Positions 1-6,035 of a DNA stretch of 10,469 bases are shown piece after piece. The notes below the pieces were generated by a model that saw only the letters and a program-made list of their open reading frames with translations, had not been told where the DNA came from and searched no databases. How positions within the stretch are numbered: the first letter of the stretch is position 1; each line of letters opens with the position of its first letter. Source of the stretch: JANNRA01 sp031401035. Its GTDB lineage: Bacteria > Desulfobacterota > Binatia > HRBIN30 > CADEER01. The translations under genes were made by a program, and so were the position numbers. Where the stretch lies: contig JANNRA010000199.1 in NCBI GenBank assembly GCA_031401035.1, forward strand, positions 1 to 10,469, read 5' to 3'.

Positions 1-90
1 CCCCCGCCGCCCCCCGCCCCCGCCCCCCCCCCCCCCCCCCCGGGCGGCCCCCCCCCCGCCGCCCCCGGCGGCCCCCGCCCCCCGCCCCCC
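1..90. repeat. C/G-only low-complexity tract at the window edge (probable artefact)
   Basis: These 90 bases contain no A or T at all and are mostly C, including a run of 19 C at 23-41 and one of 10 C at 48-57. There is no coding signal. Read on the minus strand, this is a G-rich tail running outwards past the end of queG. Two-colour Illumina chemistry is known to report absent signal as G, so erroneous poly-G read ends can assemble into such tails. The position at the edge of the window fits a contig end. A genuine G-quartet-forming sequence is the alternative, but the near-random scatter of single G residues in the C runs fits noise better. Confidence 0.7.
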
Positions 91-96
91 AAACAC

Positions 97-114
97 CCGC
101 CCCCGCGGGGGCGG
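97..114 (-). terminator. Perfect 18-base GC palindrome downstream of queG, possible terminator hairpin
   Basis: CCGCCCCCGCGGGGGCGG is its own reverse complement and can fold as a 7-bp all-GC stem with a CGCG loop. It lies 37 bases beyond the queG stop codon. On the queG strand it is followed by GTGTTT, which is only a feeble U-tract. The adjoining sequence from 90 downwards looks artefactual, so the 3' flank cannot be trusted. It could equally be chance in GC-extreme DNA. Confidence 0.3.
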
Positions 115-151
115 CGCCCTCCAGGGGAGATTCGGTTGCGGCGTTGCCAGG

Positions 152-1111
152 TCACGGACGGTTGCGCTGCACCGACTGCGCGTTGCGTGCCATGCGCGTG
201 CGGCCGGGGCGGGCGAAGGCGGTGTCGGCGTAAGCGGCGTCGAACTCCGCCTCGTCCATCCGGCGCAGCGTCTCCGGATCCGGCGCGAGGAGTTCCGGCC
301 GCGCCGCCAGGCGGGGATCGAGGGGGGGCGCGACAGCCTTGTCGTTCCAGGGGCACACCTCCTGGCAGACGTCGCAGCCGAACAGCCACTCGCCGAGCAG
401 CGCGCCCTCGGCGGGCGACAGCGCGCCGCGCCGTTCGATGGTGAGGTAGGAGATGCAGCGCCGCGCGTCGAGGACGCGCGGCGCGGCGAAGGCGGCCGTC
501 GGGCAGGCGTCGAGGCAGGCCCGGCAGGTGCCGCAATGGTCGGCCTCGAAGGGGACATCCACTGTCATGTCCAGATCGGTCAGGACGCTGCCGATGAAGG
601 TGTACGAGCCGAGGCGCGGGTGGATCAGCAGGGTGTTCTTCGCCAGCCAGCCGAGACCGGCGCGGCGCGCCAGCTCGCGCTCCGGGACCGGGCCGGTGTC
701 GACGTAGGCGCGCGTCGCCTCGCGTCGCGCCCCGAGCCCGACCAGGGCGTCGGCCAGCTGGTCGAGGCGCGCGCCGACGACGCGGTGATAGTCCTCGCCC
801 CAGGCGTAGCGGGCCACCCGCGCCGCGCCGGGCGCCGGCATGGCGCGACGTTGGTAGCTCTCGAGCACGACCACGGCGCGGTGGGCGCCGGGCGCGATGC
901 GCGCCGGCTCCTCGCGCTTGCGCGCCTGGCGGTTGAGATAGGTCATGTGGCCGCCGTAGCCGCGCGCCAGCCAGGGGCGCAGCGCATCGCGCTCGATCGG
1001 GCTCAGGTTGCAGATGCCGACGGCGTGGAAGCCGAGGCGGCGCGCCGCCGCCCTGGCGGCGCGGGCGTTGACGTCGGGCGCATCCGCGCCGGCTGGATTC
1101 CTTGTTCGCAC
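152..1111 (-). CDS. queG: Epoxyqueuosine reductase QueG, short form
   Basis: A 319-residue cytoplasmic iron-sulphur and cobalamin-dependent enzyme that reduces epoxyqueuosine to queuosine at the wobble position of GUN tRNAs. The conserved DTGPVPER segment contains Asp138, which matches the proposed proton donor of the family. Two ferredoxin-type clusters are visible: Cys193, 196, 199 and 203 followed by Pro, then Cys219 with Cys246, 249 and 253 followed by Pro. The start is GTG at 1111, because an in-frame stop lies just upstream (1127-1129) and no other start precedes the conserved core; no strong ribosome-binding site is seen. The protein stops at the conserved R-N of the core (residues 309-310) plus nine residues, so the C-terminal HEAT-like extension of longer QueG proteins (about 380 residues in E. 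coli) is absent. I looked at the other two frames past the stop and saw no obvious continuation. It is divergent from the neighbouring hydrolase, with 42 bases between the starts. Confidence 0.95.
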   Translation of the reverse strand: MRTRNPAGADAPDVNARAARAAARRLGFHAVGICNLSPIERDALRPWLARGYGGHMTYLNRQARKREEPARIAPGAHRAVVVLESYQRRAMPAPGAARVARYAWGEDYHRVVGARLDQLADALVGLGARREATRAYVDTGPVPERELARRAGLGWLAKNTLLIHPRLGSYTFIGSVLTDLDMTVDVPFEADHCGTCRACLDACPTAAFAAPRVLDARRCISYLTIERRGALSPAEGALLGEWLFGCDVCQEVCPWNDKAVAPPLDPRLAARPELLAPDPETLRRMDEAEFDAAYADTAFARPGRTRMARNAQSVQRNRP

Positions 1112-1140
1112 CGCGCAGGTATGTTCTCATCCGCGCTTTG

Positions 1141-1150
1141 GGGAAGGAAG
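1141..1150 (+). promoter_or_regulatory. Shine-Dalgarno site fixing the GTG start of the hydrolase
   Basis: The purine run GGGAAGGAAG ends three bases before GTG at 1154. It favours that GTG over the in-frame ATG at 1121, which has no such site. The protein then begins MPHVRVGD, the usual beginning for this hydrolase family. Confidence 0.65.
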
Positions 1151-1153
1151 CCT

Positions 1154-1933
1154 GTGCCGCATGTGCGCGTCGGGGACGTGAATCTCCACTTCGAACTGAT
1201 CGACTGCACCGAGCCGTGGCGCTCGGGGCATGCGCCGGCGGTGCTCTTGCACGCCCTCGGCACCGACCGCCGCATCTGGCTCTATCAGGTGCCGGCGTTC
1301 TGCGGCCGCGTGCCGACGCTGCTCGTCGACCTGCGCGGCCACGGCCACAGCAGTGCGCCGGCCGGCGACTGGAGCGTCGCCGACATGGCGCTCGACGTCG
1401 TACGCCTGCTGCGCCACCTCGGCATCGAGAAGGCGCATCTGGTCGGCCTGTCGATGGGCGGCATGGTGGCGCAGCAGTTCGCGCTCGACTACCCGTACGC
1501 CACCGCTTCGCTGGTCCTCGCCGACACCATCAGCGCCGCGCCGCTCGACGCCGAGGCGTTGGCGTTCATGACCACGGGCTCGATGCGCGAGATGGCCGAG
1601 GCGCGCATCACCCAGGCGTTCTCCGACGCGGTGAATCCGGTCATGCGCGGCCACCTCATCGAGAACGTGGCGCTGATGGACAAGGACGCCTACGTGCGCG
1701 CCGCGCGGGCGATCGCCGCCTTCGACGTCACGGCGCGCCTGGGCGAGATCGAGCGGCCGACGCTGGCCGTCGTCGGCGAGGCCGATCGCACCGTGCCGCT
1801 CGCCGTGATGGAAGACCTCGCCGCTCGCATCCGCGGCGCCCGGCTGGTGCGCCTCCCCGGCGCCGGGCATCTCAGCAACATGGAGCGCCCGCGCGAGTTC
1901 AACCAGGCCGTGCTCGACTTCCTCGGCGCGTGA
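1154..1933 (+). CDS. Alpha/beta-fold hydrolase, 3-oxoadipate enol-lactonase-like
   Basis: A 259-residue cytoplasmic hydrolase with a complete catalytic triad. Ser100 sits in the nucleophile elbow GLSMGG, Asp211 in VVGEADRTVP, and His239 in GAGHLSNMERP. An HALGTD segment near residue 36 supplies the oxyanion-hole region and resembles the SLGT of PcaD-type enol-lactonases; DLRGHGHS follows. Length and motif spacing match the PcaD/haloperoxidase-like group. No protocatechuate-pathway genes are nearby, so the substrate is unknown and an esterase or other C-C or ester hydrolase is as likely. The reading frame stays open far upstream (to 536), but that stretch is antisense to queG and has no family similarity. 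The stop overlaps the next start as TGATG, suggesting translational coupling to the FUN14 gene. Confidence 0.9.
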   Translation: MPHVRVGDVNLHFELIDCTEPWRSGHAPAVLLHALGTDRRIWLYQVPAFCGRVPTLLVDLRGHGHSSAPAGDWSVADMALDVVRLLRHLGIEKAHLVGLSMGGMVAQQFALDYPYATASLVLADTISAAPLDAEALAFMTTGSMREMAEARITQAFSDAVNPVMRGHLIENVALMDKDAYVRAARAIAAFDVTARLGEIERPTLAVVGEADRTVPLAVMEDLAARIRGARLVRLPGAGHLSNMERPREFNQAVLDFLGA

Positions 1934-2268
1934 TGGACGTCTCGCAGCTGCTCGGCACGATCGGCGCCAGATTGGGCCCGGATGTGGGCTTCGGCGGCAT
2001 CGCCGGCGCGGTGGTTGGCTTCACCGCCAAGAAGGTCACCAAATTGGTCGCCCTGGCCCTGGGGTTGGTGTTCATCGTCATTCAGGTGCTCGTCTACATG
2101 AAGTTCGTGTCGGTCGACTGGGGCGCCGTGCAGACCGGCGCCGAGCACGTCTGGAGCGACGGCGCCGGGGTCACCCTGGCCGATCGCGCCTGGCAGGTGA
2201 TCAGCGCCAACCTGCCGTTCGGGGCCGCCTTCGCGGCCGGCTTCGCGATCGGCTTCAAGCTCGGCTGA
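1933..2268 (+). CDS. FUN14-family small membrane protein
   Basis: A 111-residue integral membrane protein. The N-terminal half carries the FUN14 signature: a glycine-rich helix with G19-F-G-G22 and G29, then the basic pair K33-K34 and K37, then a long hydrophobic helix at about residues 38-58 ending in Q51-V-L-V-Y. A soluble stretch with W63 and W74 follows, and a last Gly/Ala-rich membrane segment lies at about residues 94-108. FUN14 proteins in eukaryotes include the mitophagy receptor FUNDC1; the bacterial members have no established role. The start ATG shares one base with the hydrolase stop (TGATG). The amphipathic loop between helices is specific to this protein as far as I can see. The family call is firm, the function unknown. 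Confidence 0.85.
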   Translation: MDVSQLLGTIGARLGPDVGFGGIAGAVVGFTAKKVTKLVALALGLVFIVIQVLVYMKFVSVDWGAVQTGAEHVWSDGAGVTLADRAWQVISANLPFGAAFAAGFAIGFKLG

Positions 2269-2283
2269 GGAGGCGCCCCCGTC

Positions 2284-4089
2284 ATGACTGCTAACGATCC
2301 GCTCGCCGTCGCCGGCGTCGCCTGGGATCTCTCGACCCTCTATCGCGAGGTGCGCGACCCCGCCATCGACGCCGATCTCGCCGCCGCGCTGGTGCGCGCC
2401 GAGGCGTTCGCGCGGCGCTATCGCGGCACCATCGACGTCGCCGGCGGGCCGGCGCCGGCGTGGCTGGCGGCGGCGCTCGCCGAGCTCGAGGCGATCCTCG
2501 AACAGGCCGACAAGCCGGCCGTCTATGCCGGCCTGCTGCACGCCGCCGACGCCCGCCCGCCGGCGCACGGCGCGCTGGTGGCGCGGACCCAGGAGCGCGG
2601 CAGCGAGATCCGCAATGCGCTGGTGTTCTTCGACCTGGAGTGGCTGGCGCTCGACGACGCGCGCGCCGCCCCGGTCATCGCCGCGCCCGCCTGTGCGCGC
2701 TGGCGCCACCACCTCGAAGGGGCCCGCCGCTACAAGCCGCACACCCTTGTCGAACGCGAGGAACAGCTGCTCGAGGAGACCGCCAACACCGGTCGCCGCG
2801 CGTTTCATCGTCTCTTCGACGAGGCGCTGTCGGCGATGCAGTTCCGCGTCGAGATCGACGGCGTCGCGCAGACCCTCAACGAGAGCGGCGTCCTGGCGTT
2901 GCTGCACGACGGGCGTCGCGACCTGCGCCAGCGCGCCGCCGCCGCCCTCACCGAAGGGCTGCGCCAGCAGTCGCCGTTGCTGACGTTCATCTTCAACACC
3001 GTCACCCAGGACCATGCCGTCACCGACCGCTTGCGCGGCTTCGCGACGCCGATGGCGGCGCGCCACCTCGCCAACGAGATCGACGCGCAAACGGTCGACG
3101 CCCTGATCAGCGCCTGCGAGGCCAATGCCAACGTGGTCGCCGACTACTACCGGCTCAAGCGCGATCTGCTCGGCCTCGACGTGCTGCACGACTGGGACCG
3201 CCACGCGCCGATCGAGGCCGATGCCGCGCCGGTGCCCTGGCCGGAGGCGCGCGCCCTGGTGCTCGACGCCTACGGCGACTTCTCGCCGGCCATGCGCGAG
3301 ATCGCGGCGCAGTTCTTCGCCGGCGCCTGGATCGACGCCGAGAGCCGCGACGGCAAGCGCGGCGGCGCCTTCAGCTCGGGCGCCGTGCCGAGCGCGCATC
3401 CCTACGTCCTGCTCAGCTACCTCGGCCACCCGCGCGACGTCATGACGCTGGCGCATGAGCTCGGGCACGGCGTGCACCAGTATCTGGCGCGCCAGCGCGG
3501 CTATCTGCAGGCGGACACGGCGCTGACCATGGCCGAGACCGCCAGCGTCTTCGGCGAGCTGCTGGTCTTCGAGCGCCTGCGCCGCCAGGAGCACGCACCG
3601 CGCGCCCGCCTCGCCCTGCTGTGCTCGTTCATCGAAGAGGCCTTCGGGACGGTGTTCAGACAGATTGCGCTGACCCGCTTCGAACAGGGGGTGCACCGCG
3701 CGCGGCGCGCCGAGGGCGAGCTGTCGAGCGATCGCCTCGATGAGATCTGGATGCAGGTGAACACCGCGCTGTACGGCGACGCGGTGACGCTCGACGCCGA
3801 CTACGCGCGTTGGTGGGCCTACATCCCGCACTTCATCCACTCGCCGTTCTACTGTTACGCGTACGGCTTCGGCGAGCTGCTGGTCCTGGCGCTGTACGAG
3901 CTGTACCGCGAGCAGGGCGAGGCCTTCGTCCCCCGCTATCTCGAGCTGCTCGCGGCGGGCGGCAGCGAGGCGCCGGCGGTGCTTCTGCAGCGACTCGGGG
4001 TGGACATTCAGCAGCCGCAGTTCTGGGAACGCGGCCTGGGAGTGATCCGCCGACTGGTGGACGAGGCCAAGACCTTGGCCGCGGCGTGA
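2284..4089 (+). CDS. M3-family zinc oligoendopeptidase (PepF-like)
   Basis: A 601-residue peptidase of the oligopeptidase F/M3 family, which cleaves short peptides in the cytoplasm; no signal peptide is visible. The zinc site is complete: His391-Glu-Leu-Gly-His395, with Glu392 as the catalytic base and Glu418 in the ETASVFGELL segment as third ligand. Near the C-terminus, the substrate-binding His/Tyr segment is present (His516, His519, Tyr523, Tyr525, Tyr527 before GFGELL). The helical N-terminal half (about residues 1-190) corresponds to the family's N-terminal domain. The length is typical of PepF/M3 proteins. A GGAGG ribosome-binding site at 2269-2273 precedes ATG at 2284 by ten bases, and only 15 bases separate it from the FUN14 gene, so it probably belongs to the same transcript. 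The likely role is peptide turnover. Confidence 0.93.
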   Translation: MTANDPLAVAGVAWDLSTLYREVRDPAIDADLAAALVRAEAFARRYRGTIDVAGGPAPAWLAAALAELEAILEQADKPAVYAGLLHAADARPPAHGALVARTQERGSEIRNALVFFDLEWLALDDARAAPVIAAPACARWRHHLEGARRYKPHTLVEREEQLLEETANTGRRAFHRLFDEALSAMQFRVEIDGVAQTLNESGVLALLHDGRRDLRQRAAAALTEGLRQQSPLLTFIFNTVTQDHAVTDRLRGFATPMAARHLANEIDAQTVDALISACEANANVVADYYRLKRDLLGLDVLHDWDRHAPIEADAAPVPWPEARALVLDAYGDFSPAMREIAAQFFAGAWIDAESRDGKRGGAFSSGAVPSAHPYVLLSYLGHPRDVMTLAHELGHGVHQYLARQRGYLQADTALTMAETASVFGELLVFERLRRQEHAPRARLALLCSFIEEAFGTVFRQIALTRFEQGVHRARRAEGELSSDRLDEIWMQVNTALYGDAVTLDADYARWWAYIPHFIHSPFYCYAYGFGELLVLALYELYREQGEAFVPRYLELLAAGGSEAPAVLLQRLGVDIQQPQFWERGLGVIRRLVDEAKTLAAA

Positions 4090-4135
4090 TCGCGGCGGGC
4101 GTCGCCGACCCGCCGAGCGGCGCAGCGCACTGGCT

Positions 4136-4144
4136 GGGGAGGGG
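4136..4144 (+). promoter_or_regulatory. Strong ribosome-binding site of the secreted protein
   Basis: GGGGAGGGG lies six bases before ATG at 4151. It marks the start immediately ahead of a convincing signal peptide. Confidence 0.6.
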
Positions 4145-4150
4145 CGGGCG

Positions 4151-4987
4151 ATGAGACAGTTCGTCAACGGCGGCCTGAGCATCGGGCTTGTCATGCTGTG
4201 CGCGCAGGCGCTCGCGGCACCGCCCCTGGATACGGCGCCGCCGACGGCCACGCCGACGGCGACACCGAATCCGACCGCCGCGGTATGCGTCGGGGAATGC
4301 AACGGCAACCGCGTCGTCACCGTCAACGAGCTCATCACCGGGGTCAACATCGCCCTTGGCACCGCGCCGGTGACGGCCTGCCCGGCCTTCGACGTGGACG
4401 GCGACGGTGCGGTGGGGATCAACGAGTTGATCGCCGCGGTGAACAATCTCCTCTACGGCTGCGGCGTCACGCCGCCGACGCGGCTCCCGACCGCGACCAC
4501 GACGGCGACGCCGAGTCCGTCGCGCACGCCCACCGCCGCCGACACGGCGACGCCGACGCCGATCGCTACCGCCACCGCCTCGCGGACCGCCACCCGCACG
4601 GCGACCAGCACGCGTACCGCGACGCCCACCCGTACGATTCCCCCCAGCGTCTGCGGCGGCTTCGTCTCCACGCTGCCCGTGCTGTGCAATCTGACGGTGA
4701 TCCCCAATCCGGTGTCGCGATCCGGCACCATCGCCTTCCGCTTCGGCGTCTCGGACCTCGATGGCGACCTCGACCGCCTGTGCATCGAGCTGACGCATCC
4801 GCCGTTGGAGCCGCAGACCTCCTGCACGGCGCTCGTCCCGGTGAACCGCGTCATCAACAGCATCCAGACCACGACCCCGGTAGCGGCCAGCCCGTTGCTC
4901 TTCGGTACCTACAACGCCGCCGTGCAGGTGTTCGATACGCAGGGCAACCGCAGCAACATCATCACCGCGACCTTTCAGGTGCAGTGA
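4151..4987 (+). CDS. Secreted EF-hand/dockerin-like protein with Thr/Pro linkers and a C-terminal beta domain
   Basis: A 278-residue exported protein of unknown function. Residues 1-23 form a Sec signal peptide ending ALAA. A short Thr/Pro linker (about 28-43) leads to a dockerin-like module at 45-104 with two calcium-type loops. The first, E49-C-N-G-N53-R54, lacks the Asp and Gly of a canonical loop. The second, D81-V-D83-G-D85-G ending at E92, is canonical. Each loop is followed by the same helix pattern (NELIxxVN). Cysteines 46, 50, 77 and 104 could form two disulphides. A Thr/Ala/Pro/Arg-rich linker runs from about 106 to 165, then a domain at 168-278 with an acidic D202-L-D204-G-D206-L-D208 loop, four cysteines (168, 179, 211, 225) and a beta-strand pattern like an Ig/cadherin-type fold. 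No cohesin or enzyme domain is present. The best guess is a calcium-stabilised cell-surface or extracellular protein. Confidence is high for export, low for role. Confidence 0.85.
   Translation: MRQFVNGGLSIGLVMLCAQALAAPPLDTAPPTATPTATPNPTAAVCVGECNGNRVVTVNELITGVNIALGTAPVTACPAFDVDGDGAVGINELIAAVNNLLYGCGVTPPTRLPTATTTATPSPSRTPTAADTATPTPIATATASRTATRTATSTRTATPTRTIPPSVCGGFVSTLPVLCNLTVIPNPVSRSGTIAFRFGVSDLDGDLDRLCIELTHPPLEPQTSCTALVPVNRVINSIQTTTPVAASPLLFGTYNAAVQVFDTQGNRSNIITATFQVQ
4487..4644 (+). repeat. Low-complexity linker coding repeat (ACG/GCG/CCG-rich)
   Basis: This stretch of the secreted-protein gene is built from imperfect repeats of codons for Thr, Ala, Pro and Arg (units such as acggcgacgccg and cgcaccgcgacg), giving the flexible extracellular linker. 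A shorter version with the same units lies at about 4242-4280. Such codon-level repeats are prone to slippage, so linker length may vary between relatives. Confidence 0.6.
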
Positions 4988-4996
4988 GCGGAGATC

Positions 4997-5014
4997 CCGC
5001 GCGGAGACGCGCGG
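4997..5014 (+). terminator. GC hairpin with GAGA tetraloop after the secreted-protein gene, possible terminator
   Basis: CCGCGCG-GAGA-CGCGCGG forms a perfect 7-bp stem closed by a GNRA-type tetraloop, starting nine bases after the stop at 4987. No U-tract follows, so it is not a classical intrinsic terminator. It could still protect the 3' end or assist termination. A second perfect palindrome, GCGGCCGGCCGC, follows at 5029-5040. The rest of the 98-base gap (4988-5085) shows only the promoter-like element listed separately. Confidence 0.35.
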
Positions 5015-5048
5015 CCGACGACCGGTGCGCGGCCGGCCGCCGCCTGCC

Positions 5049-5077
5049 TCGACTTGGCCGCGGCGATCGGCAATAAC
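5049..5077 (+). promoter_or_regulatory. Possible promoter directly ahead of the KAS III pair (leaderless start)
   Basis: TCGACT at 5049-5054 and AATAAC at 5072-5077 each match four of six bases of the sigma-70-type boxes and are separated by 17 bases. Transcription would start about seven bases past the second box, at 5084-5086, essentially on the ATG at 5086. That agrees with the complete lack of a Shine-Dalgarno sequence before this gene. The AATAA patch stands out in otherwise GC-saturated DNA. Matches this weak occur by chance. Confidence 0.3.
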
Positions 5078-5085
5078 GCGACTGC

Positions 5086-6018
5086 ATGCCGACTTCCATT
5101 CTCGGCCTCGCGCACGTCCTGCCGCCGCCGCAGACGGTCGGGTCGCAGCAGCGCCCCATCCTCGCCGATCCCGGCGGTCCCGCCGATCTTGCCCTGGCGC
5201 CCGGTCGGGCCGCCCTGGCACAGGCCGAGCTGAGCGTCGACGAGCTCGGCATGGTGCTGTTCGCCACCATGACGCCGGATGCGACGTTTCCCGGCGCCGC
5301 CTGCTTCTTCCAGCACCTGCTCGGCTGCGGCACGACCGCGGCGCTCGACGTGCGCGGCCAGTGCGCCGGCTTCCTGACCGGTTTGCAGGTCGCCGACGCC
5401 TTCCTCTGCGCGGGGGTCTACGACACCGTCCTGCTGGCGGCGGGCGAGGTCCATTCGCCGCGCCTCGACTTCTCGCCGCGCGGCATCGCGGTTGCCGAGC
5501 TGTACGGCGACGGTGCCGCGGTGGCGGTGCTCGGCGGGCGCGACGGCGCCGGTCTCGAGGCGATCGTCTGCCACGCCGACGGACGCCATCACGAGCGCTT
5601 CTGGGTCGAGTCTCCCGCCAGCCGCCAGCACCCGCAGCGCATCACCGCGGAGAACATTCGCGACGGCTTGCACTATCCGCGCCTCGACCGCGACCACCTC
5701 GAAGAGTTCGCGCTCGATCATCTGCCGGCGGTCGTGCGCGAGGCGCTGGCGCAGGCGGGCGTCGGGGTCGAGGACGTCGATGCGTTCGTTCTCAGCCACA
5801 TCCTGCCCGGCGTTGCGGCGCGGGCCGGCGCGGCGCTCGGGGTGCCGGCGGCGCGCTTGATCGACGCCGGCGAGGCGCACGGCCATCTGACGGCGGCGAC
5901 GCTGCCGGTGGCCCTCAGCGAGGCGCTCGCCGCCGGCCGCCTGGCGCGCGGCGCGCGCGTCTGCCTGGCTGCGTGCGGCGCCGGCTACACCTGGGGCGCC
6001 GCCGTGCTGCGGCTCTGA
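5086..6018 (+). CDS. Divergent ketoacyl-ACP synthase III (FabH-like) paralogue with altered active site
   Basis: A 310-residue thiolase-fold protein homologous to its downstream neighbour. It shares FATMTPD, the GEVHS segment, YGDGAA, LPVALSEAL and CGAGYTWGA. The nucleophile Cys93 (LDVRGQCAGF) is present. His238 (VLSHILPG) aligns with the catalytic His, but the usual HQAN is HILP. The catalytic Asn of the GNT motif is replaced by His267 (HGHLTAATLP). The N-terminal region is about 20-25 residues shorter than in the neighbour and lacks the DDWIxxRTGI segment that contacts CoA in FabH. It may therefore use an acyl-ACP or unusual acyl donor, or act as the non-canonical partner of a heterodimer, as in PqsBC-type enzymes. 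No Shine-Dalgarno sequence precedes the ATG. It ends 17 bases before the second KAS III. The homology is certain; the reaction is unknown. Confidence 0.88.
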   Translation: MPTSILGLAHVLPPPQTVGSQQRPILADPGGPADLALAPGRAALAQAELSVDELGMVLFATMTPDATFPGAACFFQHLLGCGTTAALDVRGQCAGFLTGLQVADAFLCAGVYDTVLLAAGEVHSPRLDFSPRGIAVAELYGDGAAVAVLGGRDGAGLEAIVCHADGRHHERFWVESPASRQHPQRITAENIRDGLHYPRLDRDHLEEFALDHLPAVVREALAQAGVGVEDVDAFVLSHILPGVAARAGAALGVPAARLIDAGEAHGHLTAATLPVALSEALAAGRLARGARVCLAACGAGYTWGAAVLRL

Positions 6019-6021
6019 GGC

Positions 6022-6033
6022 GGGAAGGAGGGG
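6022..6033 (+). promoter_or_regulatory. Strong ribosome-binding site fixing the start of the second KAS III
   Basis: GGGAAGGAGGGG ends two bases before ATG at 6036. It shows that the protein begins MRNARITGVG, although the reading frame is open upstream to about 5025 through the first KAS III gene. Confidence 0.65.
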
Positions 6034-6035
6034 CC

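Noticed and set aside
136..444. Plus-strand 102-codon Arg-rich frame opposite the end of queG
   Set aside because: It is the antisense of the conserved queG C-terminal half and has no ribosome-binding site or similarity to any family.
536..1153. Open extension at the N-terminus of the alpha/beta hydrolase
   Set aside because: It is antisense to queG and has no family similarity. The ribosome-binding site at 1141-1150 and the family's usual N-terminus support GTG at 1154.
1094..1153. Promoter elements between the divergent queG and hydrolase starts
   Set aside because: TTGTTC and TATGTT are present but only 12 bases apart, and the TGGATT-TATGTT spacing is 20. Neither gives a convincing promoter, although divergent promoters must lie near here.
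4093..4115. Hairpin CGGCGGG/CCCGCCG after the M3 peptidase gene
   Set aside because: The stem is only 7 bp with a 9-base loop and no U-tract, and such pairings are common by chance in DNA of this composition.
4187..4201. Possible lipoprotein signal (Cys17) in the secreted protein
   Set aside because: The residues before Cys17 are V-M-L, lacking the small residue normally found at -1. The ALAA end at residues 20-23 fits ordinary signal peptidase cleavage better.
1690..4446. A 918-codon open frame on the minus strand, opposite the hydrolase, FUN14, M3 peptidase and part of the secreted-protein gene
   Set aside because: It spans four real genes, including the unambiguous M3 peptidase, and its product is an Arg/Gln/Val-rich sequence with no domain. 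Long antisense frames are expected where third positions are almost always G or C.
5025..6035. Open frame upstream of the second KAS III that would give a 670-residue fusion
   Set aside because: This part lies out of frame over the first KAS III gene and is almost all Arg/Ala/Gly. The strong ribosome-binding site at 6022-6033 shows the true start at 6036.
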